From positions 248,001 to 312,000 of the forward strand of contig NZ_JAAALO010000003.1 of assembly GCF_009908295.1 (NCBI RefSeq): a stretch of DNA of 64,000 nt, read 5' to 3'. Position numbers and translations under genes: made by a program. The notes beneath the pieces are model-generated. The model was not told the DNA's origin. It made no database searches and worked only from the letters and a program-made list of their open reading frames with translations. The DNA is from Micromonospora rubida. Its GTDB lineage: Bacteria > Actinomycetota > Actinomycetes > Mycobacteriales > Micromonosporaceae. Numbering within the stretch: the first letter of the stretch is position 1; every line of letters begins with the position of its first letter. Below, in pieces: positions 7,745 to 16,267 of this stretch.

Positions 7745-10700
7745 CCGGGTGGCCGGCGTCCTGGTCCGAGGCCGGTCCCACGGAGACCAGGGTCATCGCC
7801 TTCCTGGCCGGCACCAGCCTGACCGGCCGCACCAACGTGGCCAGCAACCTGGCCTGGGCCCTGGCCCGCGCGGGCCGGCGGGTCCTGGTGGTCGACGCAG
7901 GCCGGGGCGCGGTGCGGGTGCACGAGCACCTGCGGATGTTCCACACCGGTGAGTCGCCGGTGACCGACCACCTGCCGGCCGGGCTGGCCCGCCTGGTCTT
8001 CTCGCTGCCCGGGCTCGCCGGCACACAGACCACGCTGCGCGGGTATGCGGCCCTGCCCGGCCGGCTGGACGTGGTCTGGATCCCGGAGACGGCCGCCTGG
8101 CCGTCGGTGGCCGAGCTGGGCGGCGTGACCCGCAGCGAGCTGCGCCGGCAACTGCGCTTCACCGAGTACGACTACGTCCTGCTCGACCCGGCCGAGTCCA
8201 CGGACGTCGTCGCGCAGTGGCTGGCGGTCCTCTGCGACGTGGTGGTCGTCTGCTTCCCGCACCGCTCCGCCCGGCTCGCCGACGCCGTGGCCGTGGCCGG
8301 GCAGGTGCACCGGGCCGCGCCGGCCGGCGTACGGATCATCGCCACCGCGACGGGCATGGACGAGAGCGACCCGGAGCGGGTCCGTAGCCGGGCGGAGGCC
8401 GTGCGTGCGGAGTTCCTCGGCGCGCTCGACGAGGCCACCCTCGGCGTCGACTTCGCCCAGGTGGACCTCCCCGGCGGCCCGGCCGGGCAGCCGCTGGCGC
8501 CGCTGCTGGAGGAGTCCCCGCACCGGGACCGCCTGCTGGCCGCCTACGGCGAGCTGGTGCGACTGGTGACCGACGGCGAGCTGCGCGACGTCCAGCCGGA
8601 GCCGGAGACGGCGCGCGGTCGATACCGGTACGGGCTGGGCCGGCAGGCCGCCGAGGAGTCCGGCGACGTGTTCCTCGCCCACTCCCCGCCGCAGCGCCCC
8701 TGGGCGGACTGGCTGCGGGCGGAGCTGGCGGCGGTCGGCCTTCCCGTCCGGCCGTGGAACGCGGCCGACGCGGCGCGGCGCGACGGGCCGATCACCGTGC
8801 TGGCGCTGGCCCCCGCCGACGACCCGGACGACCGCTGGCTGACCGGGATCGCCGAGGCGGTACGCGCCCGCGGCGACGCCGAGCTGGTGCTCGTGCGCAC
8901 CTCGCCCGAGGCGGGCGGCAGCGACCCGGCCGGCGTGGACTCGAACGGCGTGGACCGGGTCGTCGACCTCACCGGCTGCACGGAGGAGGCGGCCCGCCAG
9001 CGGCTGCGCGGGGCGCTGGGCCTCGCCGTGGTCGCGGCCGTGCCCGTCGAGCGGGCCTGGCAGGCGGGCTTCCCGAGCGGTCGGAGCACCCTGCCCCGCG
9101 AGTTCCGGGTGCCCGCCCGGCCGAGGCTGTTCGTGGGCCGGGACCGGGAGCTGGGCGTGCTGCGCGACCTGCTGCTGGCCGGCCGGGAGGCCGAGCCCGT
9201 GCTGGTCCGCGGGCCGGCGGCCGCCGGCAAGACGAGCCTCCTCCGCGAGTACGTGCACCGGTTCCGCTGGGACTACGGCCTGATCGTCTGGGTCGCGGCG
9301 GGCAGCCGGCACGAGACGCGGTCGGTGCTGGCCGAGCTGGCCGACGAGCTGGGCGTCGAGCCGAGGGGCCACCCGGCCCAGGAGCTGCTGCACGAGCTGT
9401 CCCGGCGCACCGAACAGTGGCTGATGGTCTTCGACGGCATCGACGACCGGGAGCTGACCGGTCTGCTGCCGCCCGTCGGCAACGGGCACGTGGTGCTCAC
9501 CCGCCGGGCAGACACCCCCGAGCCCTCCGACGGCGATCGTACGGTCACCGTCGGTGAGCTGACCGAGCCCGACGCCGTGCGGCTGCTCACCCGGCAGGTG
9601 GAGGGGCTCTCGCCCGGCCCGGCGGCGGCGGTCGTCGGAGCGGTGGGCGCCCTGCCGCTCGACCTGCGGCTCGCGGCGGGGCTGCTGGGGCAGGCCGGCA
9701 TCCTGCTGCACGCGCGCCGGGCGATCACCGAGTCCCGGGCGGCGGACGCCGCCGTGCCGGCCTTCCGCGCGGCGGTCGCGCCGGCCCCGCCGGCCCCCGA
9801 CGAGCCGGCCCTGCCCCGGATCGTCCGGGTGGCGCTGGCGCTGATGGGCGAGGAGTTCAGCGGCCGGGTCGCGGTGGTGCTGGCACAGCTCTGCGCGTTC
9901 GTGGCCCCGACGGGAATCTCCCTGGCGCTGGTGCAGTCCCGGCCGATGCGCGACCAGGTCGCGGCCGGGCTCTCCGCCGAGGACGCCGCCCTGCTGCGGG
10001 CCGACGGGTGGGAGATGGACCGGGCGCTGGCGGTCGCCACCCGGTTCCGGCTGGCCGACGTCGTCTGGGGTGGCGGCGGGACCGTCCGGGTGCACCCCGC
10101 CGTGCAGGCCGCCCTGCGGGACGGGATGACCGACGCCGAACGGGCCGCGCGGCGGGATCAGCTCCTGCGCGGCCTGGCCGCCAGCGCGCCCCGGACCGTC
10201 GCCGCGGCGTCGGCCCCCCGCCGAGAGCTGCACCGGCACCTGGTCAGCTCCGGCGCGCTCGACGTGACGGAACCGGACGAGGTCAGGCGCTGGCTGGTCG
10301 AGCAGCTTGAGCACCTGATCGCCCGGGGCGACGGGGAGGTCGCCGAGGCACTGCGCCTGTGGCGACCGGTGCTCGACCGGTGGCTGGCCCGGCACGGCTG
10401 GGACGACCGGCTCACCCTGCGCCTGGCGACCCGGCTCGCCGACGTCACCCGGGCGCTGGGCCGCAGCGACGAGGCGCTCGCGCTGAGCCAGGAGGTGCTC
10501 CGGCACGGCGCTTCGCTGCTCGGTCCCTACCATCCCAGGGTCCTGGTGACCCGCCGGGGGATGGCCGGTGACCTGCGTGGTCTGGGCCGGTTCCGGCCGG
10601 CCCTGATCGAGGACCAGACGACCTGGCGGGGCTTCCGCGACCAGTTCGGCAACGCCCACCCGGAGACCCTGATCGCCGCGCACAACCTGGCCAACTCCTA

Positions 10701-11544
10701 CTACCTCGCCGGCCGGACCGACGAGGCGGCGCGGGTCGGTTTGCGGACCAGGGCCCGGCGGCTGCGGCTGTTCGCCGCCGACAACCCCGACACCCTCTGG
10801 CTGACCAGCGACATCGGCCGGTTCCTGGCCGAGCTGGGCGACCTCGACGAGTCCCGCCGGCTGCTGGACGACGCCTACCGGCGCCGGCTGGGCGGCGGCG
10901 GGCAGGGGGACGAGGACACCCTGCTGCTGCGGATCATCCGGAGCCTGGCGGTCACCGACCGGCGGCGCGACCAGCTCCCCCGGGCCAAGGACCTGAACAG
11001 CCGGGCCTACCTGGCGTTGCGCCGGCTGCTCGGCGAGGACAGCCCCCGGACCCGGTCGTGCCGGCTCAGCCTCGCCGTCGACTACCACCTGGCGGGGGAG
11101 AGCGAGCGCGCGGTCCGGCTGGCCGAGGACAGCCTCGCCGGTTACGAGCGCGACCTCGGCCCGGCGCACCCGTTCACCCACCTGGGCCGCAGCCTGCGGG
11201 CGGTCCTCGTGCGGGGCGCGGGCGGCGGGGAGGAGGCGGTCGTCGACGGGGAGAAGGCGGCGGCTGGCCTCATGGCGACGCTCGGTGAGTCGCATCCGTG
11301 GACCCTCGGCGGGCTGGTGAACCAGGCCGGGAACCTGGCGTTCGTACGCCGCGCCGCGCCGGCCGAGCAGCTCCTGCGCGCCGTCGTCGAGCAGGGCCGC
11401 GACCTGCTCGGCCCCGACCATCCCTACCTGCGTGCCGCCCGCCGGCTGCTGGCGACGGTGGTCAGCGACGGCGAGATCAGCGGCGGACACCCCTACGGCG
11501 GCGTCCCGCTCCACTTCGTCGACATGGAGGTGCCGGAGACATGA
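7741..11544 (+). CDS. FxsT-like signalling ATPase: ParA/MinD-like, TIR-like, NB-ARC and tetratricopeptide domains
   Basis: The 1267-residue protein has four parts. Residues about 18-280 are a ParA/MinD-like domain whose P-loop reads GTSLTGRTN (24-32), with Arg where the catalytic Lys should be. Residues about 310-420 are TIR-like (FLAHSPPQRPWADWL). Residues about 460-760 are an NB-ARC/STAND ATPase with an intact Walker A, GPAAAGKTS (491-499), and Walker B, LMVFDGID (from 561). Residues about 880-1240 hold TPR repeats of the kinesin-light-chain/NB-ARC type. This order matches the FxSxx-COOH system tetratricopeptide protein. The start is uncertain: GTG 7741 has no clear ribosome site, while TTG 7717 has GAAGGG upstream. 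It overlaps the next gene by 4 nt. Expected role: a cytosolic sensor or switch for the peptide system, by inference. Confidence 0.8.
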   Translation: MTGWPASWSEAGPTETRVIAFLAGTSLTGRTNVASNLAWALARAGRRVLVVDAGRGAVRVHEHLRMFHTGESPVTDHLPAGLARLVFSLPGLAGTQTTLRGYAALPGRLDVVWIPETAAWPSVAELGGVTRSELRRQLRFTEYDYVLLDPAESTDVVAQWLAVLCDVVVVCFPHRSARLADAVAVAGQVHRAAPAGVRIIATATGMDESDPERVRSRAEAVRAEFLGALDEATLGVDFAQVDLPGGPAGQPLAPLLEESPHRDRLLAAYGELVRLVTDGELRDVQPEPETARGRYRYGLGRQAAEESGDVFLAHSPPQRPWADWLRAELAAVGLPVRPWNAADAARRDGPITVLALAPADDPDDRWLTGIAEAVRARGDAELVLVRTSPEAGGSDPAGVDSNGVDRVVDLTGCTEEAARQRLRGALGLAVVAAVPVERAWQAGFPSGRSTLPREFRVPARPRLFVGRDRELGVLRDLLLAGREAEPVLVRGPAAAGKTSLLREYVHRFRWDYGLIVWVAAGSRHETRSVLAELADELGVEPRGHPAQELLHELSRRTEQWLMVFDGIDDRELTGLLPPVGNGHVVLTRRADTPEPSDGDRTVTVGELTEPDAVRLLTRQVEGLSPGPAAAVVGAVGALPLDLRLAAGLLGQAGILLHARRAITESRAADAAVPAFRAAVAPAPPAPDEPALPRIVRVALALMGEEFSGRVAVVLAQLCAFVAPTGISLALVQSRPMRDQVAAGLSAEDAALLRADGWEMDRALAVATRFRLADVVWGGGGTVRVHPAVQAALRDGMTDAERAARRDQLLRGLAASAPRTVAAASAPRRELHRHLVSSGALDVTEPDEVRRWLVEQLEHLIARGDGEVAEALRLWRPVLDRWLARHGWDDRLTLRLATRLADVTRALGRSDEALALSQEVLRHGASLLGPYHPRVLVTRRGMAGDLRGLGRFRPALIEDQTTWRGFRDQFGNAHPETLIAAHNLANSYYLAGRTDEAARVGLRTRARRLRLFAADNPDTLWLTSDIGRFLAELGDLDESRRLLDDAYRRRLGGGGQGDEDTLLLRIIRSLAVTDRRRDQLPRAKDLNSRAYLALRRLLGEDSPRTRSCRLSLAVDYHLAGESERAVRLAEDSLAGYERDLGPAHPFTHLGRSLRAVLVRGAGGGEEAVVDGEKAAAGLMATLGESHPWTLGGLVNQAGNLAFVRRAAPAEQLLRAVVEQGRDLLGPDHPYLRAARRLLATVVSDGEISGGHPYGGVPLHFVDMEVPET

Positions 11545-12569
11545 GCACGGACACCCCGGCCGGCGTGGCGGCGGCCGGCACCGGCGACCGCCGCATCGGC
11601 GTGGCGCTGGGCGGCCACCTGGACGGCCGGCGGCCCGCCGCGGTGGACGGCTGCGAGGAGCTGATGCAAACGGTCACCGGCATCGCGCACCTGGGCCGGT
11701 ACACCAACGGCGTCTGCGACTTCGCCCTGGACGCCGATCCGGCCCCGGCCGCGACGGGATGCGCCGGCCTCGCCCCCGAGGAGCGGCAGCTCGTCGACCG
11801 GGACGTGGTGCACGTGACGACCGACCTGGACGCCCAGCTCCGCCCGGCGCGCAGCGGGGACCTCATCCGGGTCGTGCTGCACACCGCACTCGGTGCCCTC
11901 TTCACGCTCCAGGTGCGCCGGGAGCAGCATCTGGTCTGCGTGAGCGGGCCGGACGACCCGCCGGGGCCGCTGCCGCCCCGGGAGGAGGGGGTGCGCGCCG
12001 CAGACGTGGGCCTGTCCCGGCTCGCCAACCAGCTGCGCGAGGCCGTCAGCCAGCAGCCCACCGACTACGGCGGCTGGCTGAACGTCGTTGGGGCCGCTCC
12101 CGACCCCCCCGATCCGGCCGACGCCGCCGCCCCTGTGGTCACCAGCCCCCGGACCTGGGTCGGCGACGAGTCGTACGCCGGGCTGGCCGCCGCCTGCGCC
12201 GGCCGCCTCGGGGCCGACGACCTGCACTACGCGGCCGTCTGCCGCCCCGGGCGGGTGGAGGCGACGGCCGACCTGCTCGACGACCCCCGGCTGGCCCGGT
12301 TCTTCGACGACATCACCCCGACCCGCCGCCGGGACTTCTACGCCCTGGTCGGCCAGCGGATCGACGTGCTGCTGCGGGCCCTGGTGCGGGCCGCGCACCC
12401 GGTGGTCGGCTCCCGGGTACGCCGGCTGGTCCTCGACGTGGAGGAGGGGGCCCTCTACTGCTACCCGGTCGGCCTCGACCGTTACCTCCTCGGGGTCACC
12501 CTCGACCAGCACCGGGTGTGGGCGGCCGACGAGAAGGCGGCGCAGCTCAGCCGCGACCTGCTCGGATGA
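11541..12569 (+). CDS. Unrecognised 342-residue protein co-translated with the FxsT-like gene
   Basis: I do not recognise this protein. It is soluble, with no signal peptide or membrane segment, and is made of two parts joined by a Pro/Ala-rich linker near residue 190. The N-terminal half contains GCEELMQTVTGIAHLGRY and several acidic strands. The C-terminal half has a regular alternation of charged helices and strands, ending in a segment with VRRLVLDVEEGALYCYPV and LDQHRVWAADEKA that looks like a compact alpha/beta sheet domain. The ATG overlaps the stop of the FxsT-like gene (ATGA), and its own stop overlaps the antiporter start in the same way, so the three are almost certainly one translation unit. 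It may be an adaptor between the sensor and the transporter; that is inference from position alone. Confidence 0.8.
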   Translation: MSTDTPAGVAAAGTGDRRIGVALGGHLDGRRPAAVDGCEELMQTVTGIAHLGRYTNGVCDFALDADPAPAATGCAGLAPEERQLVDRDVVHVTTDLDAQLRPARSGDLIRVVLHTALGALFTLQVRREQHLVCVSGPDDPPGPLPPREEGVRAADVGLSRLANQLREAVSQQPTDYGGWLNVVGAAPDPPDPADAAAPVVTSPRTWVGDESYAGLAAACAGRLGADDLHYAAVCRPGRVEATADLLDDPRLARFFDDITPTRRRDFYALVGQRIDVLLRALVRAAHPVVGSRVRRLVLDVEEGALYCYPVGLDRYLLGVTLDQHRVWAADEKAAQLSRDLLG

Positions 12570-13921
12570 GCCGGCCGGCGGACCCGCCCGTCACGCCGCC
12601 CGCCGGGCGGGGGCCGGCCGCCGCCCCCGCCTCCGCACCGGCCGCGCCGGCCGTTCCCGCCGCACCGGCCGCGCCGGCCGTTCCCGCCGCACCGGCCGTC
12701 CCTGCCGCACCCGCGCCCCCGGCCCGCCCCGGCCGTGCCGGGGTGGTCGAGGCGGTCCTGCCATCGCTGCGGCGCAGTGGGCTCTTCGTCCTGGTGGCGG
12801 CGGCCGGCTGGGTCCTCGCCGGGCAGGCGGGCTGGACCGCAGCCCACCGGTCGGAGGGCTACCTCACTGTGGCCGGCGCCCTGCTCGCGGTCGGGCTGTT
12901 CGCCAGCACCCACGGCATCGACCTGCGGGCCGCCCGGGGAAACCTCCGCCTGGTCGGGCTGGCGATCACCCTCGGCGTGCTGGTCAAGGCGTCGCTGATC
13001 TCGGCGGTGATGTACCTGGCGTTCCGGGAGCCCGCCTACCTGGTCCTCGGCGTCGCGGTCGCCCAGATCGACCCGCTGTCGTTCGCGGCGGCCCGGTTGC
13101 AGTCCCGGATGTCCGGCCAGGCCAAGGCGATCCTCAGCGCCTGGGCGTCGTTCGACGACCCGGTGACCGTCCTGCTGACCGTGTACGCCGCCGCCTGGGT
13201 GCTGCCCCTGCTGCCGGCGGACCCGGCCGCGTCGTCCGCGCCGCCACACACCGGCATCGGGTCGTTCGGCCTCTCCCTCGCGGAGAACCTCGCCCTGGCC
13301 GCCGTGGCCGCCCTGCTGTGGTGGGGCACCGAGCGGGCACGCCGGACGGCGGCCGACCGGTCGCCGCGCTCCGGCCGGCTGCTGCGGCTGCTCCAGGTGC
13401 TCATCCTCGTGGGGCTGGGCGCGTTCGCGGTCTGGCAGTTCCTCATGCTGGGGCTCGCGCTGGCCGGGCTGGTCTACCGGCCGCCCATCGCGCCCGTGCT
13501 GGACCGGCTCACCCGGCTGGCGTTCCTGGCCGCCTCGTTCGCCCTCGGGCTGGTCCTCGTCGGGGGGCCGCACCTGGTGCCGGGGGTGGTGCTGGGGCTG
13601 TCCGCGGTCGCCGCGCACATGCTGGTGGCCGTCGTGATCGGGCGCCGGCTGCCGCCGTCGGACCGGCTGGACGTCGTGCTCGGCCAGCAGAACGGGATCA
13701 CGGCGGTGCTCCTCGCGCTGGTGCTGGAACGCCAGTTCGTCGGGACGGTGGCCGTCGTCGCCCCGGCCATCGTCACCGTCAACCTGTTGCACGCGTTCGG
13801 CAACGGCCTGCGGGAGGCGTACCGGCGCGAGGCGCCCTCGACGGCCCCGACCGCCACCCCGCTGCCGGGTCAGCCCGGCCCCCGGCCCGCGCCGGCCCGA
13901 CCCGACGCCCGCCCCGGCTGA
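12566..13921 (+). CDS. CPA-type monovalent cation:proton antiporter
   Basis: The 451-residue integral membrane protein begins with an Ala/Pro-rich cytosolic tail of about 55 residues built from near-repeats of PAAPAVPA. It continues with about ten or more hydrophobic segments. The segment AQIDPLSFAAARLQ followed by SAWASFDDPVTV reproduces the paired Asp-Pro helices of NhaP/CPA1 antiporters, where the acidic residues take part in ion exchange. The C terminus is a short disordered Pro-rich tail without a regulatory TrkA-C domain. It is the last gene of the FxsT-linked operon and ends about 70 bp from the convergent ATPase operon. In such a setting it might be an effector that changes ion balance rather than a housekeeping antiporter. 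Family assignment is good; the transported ion is unknown. Confidence 0.75.
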   Translation: MSRPADPPVTPPAGRGPAAAPASAPAAPAVPAAPAAPAVPAAPAVPAAPAPPARPGRAGVVEAVLPSLRRSGLFVLVAAAGWVLAGQAGWTAAHRSEGYLTVAGALLAVGLFASTHGIDLRAARGNLRLVGLAITLGVLVKASLISAVMYLAFREPAYLVLGVAVAQIDPLSFAAARLQSRMSGQAKAILSAWASFDDPVTVLLTVYAAAWVLPLLPADPAASSAPPHTGIGSFGLSLAENLALAAVAALLWWGTERARRTAADRSPRSGRLLRLLQVLILVGLGAFAVWQFLMLGLALAGLVYRPPIAPVLDRLTRLAFLAASFALGLVLVGGPHLVPGVVLGLSAVAAHMLVAVVIGRRLPPSDRLDVVLGQQNGITAVLLALVLERQFVGTVAVVAPAIVTVNLLHAFGNGLREAYRREAPSTAPTATPLPGQPGPRPAPARPDARPG

Positions 13922-13993
13922 GCGACCGACACCGGCCGGTCAACGCTGGCGGCTGCCCGGTCCCGCGAGCATCCGCCGCCGGCCCGGCGGCTG

Positions 13994-16267
13994 TCAGCGC
14001 TGGTCGGTGCCGAGGGCGGTCAGCAGCTCGCGGTGCACCCGAGCGCTGAAGTCGCCGAGGACGTCCTCCGCCTCCTCCTGCTGCTGCCGGGCCGCCCCGG
14101 CCGGGCCGACCAGCTCCCGCAGGCTGCGGACCTGGTAGAGCGGCAGGTACTCGTAGACCGCGTCGAAGATTCCGCACATGTTGGCCAGCCGTTCCCGTTC
14201 CCGGGGCGTCGGCCCCCCGGCCCGCTGGCCGACCGGCCGGTACCACTCGACGAGCGCCCGCCCGAACGCGTCGACGAGGGCGTCGAGCAGCCCCGCCACC
14301 CCGGCCGCCGACTGGATCTCCGGGGCCCTGATCCGGGCCCGGACGGTCTGCCGGGCGCCGCGCCCACCGGAGTCGTCCTGGAACGCCCGCCGCAGCAGCT
14401 CGCCCGCCGGGGTGAGCAGGTCCACCGCCGAGAAGGCCCGGTCGAACAGCTCGATCACGGCGACCGGCAGGGCGGTCAGCTCCCCGCGCCCCGTGCCGTC
14501 GCCGGTCGGCGCGGCGACCCCGCGCTGCACCTCGCGCAGCTCCCGGTGGATCGCGGCGAGCTGCTGGTCGTTGTGGACGCGCAGGTCCTCCAGCGAGCCG
14601 GTCAGCAGGCTCAGCATGTGCTGGGTCGCGGACTGCCGCCGGTCGAGGCGGGACAGGTGCGGCGCCACGGAGGCCAGCGGCCCTTCCAACGGGTAGCGCT
14701 CCTCCAGCCGGGCGGCCATCGCCTTGAACTCGACCGCGAGCTGGTCGGCGAAGGACCGGGGGCTGTAGTGCAACGGTTCCCGGCCCACCGCGTCGCGGAT
14801 CCGTGGCAGGAACCGCTCCGGGGGCGGCTCCAGGACGACGAGGAGCAGCTCGCAGTCGCGGTGCGCGCGGACCGACCGCGCCCGGTGCTCCACCGCCGCG
14901 ACGTCGCTCTCCTCCAGCAGTGGCCCGGCCAACAGGATTCCGCAGCCCGCGTCGTCGCGGCCGATCGGCACCCAGTAGTCGACCCGGCCGCCGGGGGTGT
15001 CGTCCAGGAAGTACTCCGGAACGTATGTCTCGTAGCCCACGGCGACCAGCACCTGGCGGATCTCCGCACGGACGTTCTGGGCGCTGCCTGCGTCGTAGAT
15101 CTCCCGAGCGACCTGGCGGACCATCGGGTGGGTCACCGCGCCGCCCTGGTCCCGGGCGCGGCGCCACAGCCGGTGGCACAGCGAGATCACGCCGCGGGGG
15201 ACGCCGTTGGTCAGCTCGACGACGTACCCCACGGTCTGCTCGGTGAACGGCTCCAGCCGGCCGCCCTGGCGGGCCAGGACGTAGTCGTGCACCTCGCGGG
15301 CGGTCAGCGGGGACATCCGCACACGCTCGCCGATCCGGTCCCGCACGTCCCGGCGCATCGTGGTGATCAGGTCGGGCAGGCCGGCGAGGATCAGGAAGGT
15401 GCTCGACGCGGCGAACACCCGCAGCATCTCCTTGAACGCGTCGAGCGCCTCGTCCTCGCGGCGGCCCGCCGCCGTGAGCAACTGGTCCAGCTCGTCGATG
15501 ACCAGCACGAAGGGGCGCGAGCCATGCCCGAGGAGCAGGGCGAAGACCCCCATCGCCTGCAGGGCGGTGGCCTCGCTGCCGGTGATCGTGCCGGTGATGC
15601 CCCGCTCGCGGAGCACCTCGGAGGGAGGCCGGCCGGTGAACCACTCCCACACCGCGTCCTCGAAGCCGCCGCGCAGCAGCAGGGTGAGCGCCTGGGCGAA
15701 CTCGGTGTTGTCGGTGACGTCCCGCAGCCGGCCCCGTAACCGCCCGAGGAGCTGGTTCTCCGGCAGGCTGAACGTGTCCACCACCTGCACGGGGTCGATC
15801 GAGCCGGCCAGCAGCGAGTCGGCGAGGGGCGCGGTGGCCCGGGACGTCCGCAACTCGGTGGCGAGGATGTCGGCGTACAGGCCCCGGACCCGCTCGTGGA
15901 CCAGCTCCCGACGGTCGGCCAGCTTGTCGGCGAACGCCCGGTAGAGCGAGACGAAGGTGTCCGGCGGCGCGTTGAGGTGCAGCGACTGGACCGAACCGGC
16001 CGACTGCTTCGTGGCGTGCCGGATCAGGTATGACGCCAGGTGCGTCTTGCCGGTGCCGTAGTCGCCCACCACGGCGAGCACCCGGCCGGGGGACGCCTGG
16101 GGGCGGGCCTGCACGGCGGCCAGGTAGGAGTCCATGACGGCGGTCGCCCGCCGGACGGCGGCGGTGGGGATGGTGAGGACGGTCGACCCGGCGTCCGCGA
16201 TCTGGGCGACGGCACTCGACGGGTAAGGATTGACCTCACCGCCGGGGTCCCGGTCGAACGCATCCAT
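13994..16267 (-). CDS. AAA/ORC-like P-loop ATPase, 757 residues
   Basis: The N-terminal half is an ATPase: Walker A GDYGTGKTH near residue 67 and Walker B LVIDELDQL near residue 270, followed by a region with ANTI-ORC character (ILAGLPDLITTMRRD, then a winged-helix-like stretch). The middle contains a beta-rich domain with DYWVPIGRDDAGCGILLAGP, and the C-terminal third is long helices likely to oligomerise. I start at the ATG at 16267, which follows GGAGGGG and overlaps the stop of the upstream ATPase by one base. It closes the three-gene operon 18209-13994. Paired ATPases with a membrane protein recall bacterial conflict (defence) or secretion-control modules, but I do not recognise a named family. 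There is no nuclease or helicase motif. Function is not assigned. Confidence 0.8.
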   Translation of the reverse strand: MDAFDRDPGGEVNPYPSSAVAQIADAGSTVLTIPTAAVRRATAVMDSYLAAVQARPQASPGRVLAVVGDYGTGKTHLASYLIRHATKQSAGSVQSLHLNAPPDTFVSLYRAFADKLADRRELVHERVRGLYADILATELRTSRATAPLADSLLAGSIDPVQVVDTFSLPENQLLGRLRGRLRDVTDNTEFAQALTLLLRGGFEDAVWEWFTGRPPSEVLRERGITGTITGSEATALQAMGVFALLLGHGSRPFVLVIDELDQLLTAAGRREDEALDAFKEMLRVFAASSTFLILAGLPDLITTMRRDVRDRIGERVRMSPLTAREVHDYVLARQGGRLEPFTEQTVGYVVELTNGVPRGVISLCHRLWRRARDQGGAVTHPMVRQVAREIYDAGSAQNVRAEIRQVLVAVGYETYVPEYFLDDTPGGRVDYWVPIGRDDAGCGILLAGPLLEESDVAAVEHRARSVRAHRDCELLLVVLEPPPERFLPRIRDAVGREPLHYSPRSFADQLAVEFKAMAARLEERYPLEGPLASVAPHLSRLDRRQSATQHMLSLLTGSLEDLRVHNDQQLAAIHRELREVQRGVAAPTGDGTGRGELTALPVAVIELFDRAFSAVDLLTPAGELLRRAFQDDSGGRGARQTVRARIRAPEIQSAAGVAGLLDALVDAFGRALVEWYRPVGQRAGGPTPRERERLANMCGIFDAVYEYLPLYQVRSLRELVGPAGAARQQQEEAEDVLGDFSARVHRELLTALGTDQR

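Noticed and set aside
7489..11514. Very long open frame on the minus strand opposite the FxsT-like gene
   Set aside because: Its residues are Gly/Arg/Gln/Pro-rich without domain patterns; it mirrors the codon bias of the plus-strand gene, whose motifs are clear.
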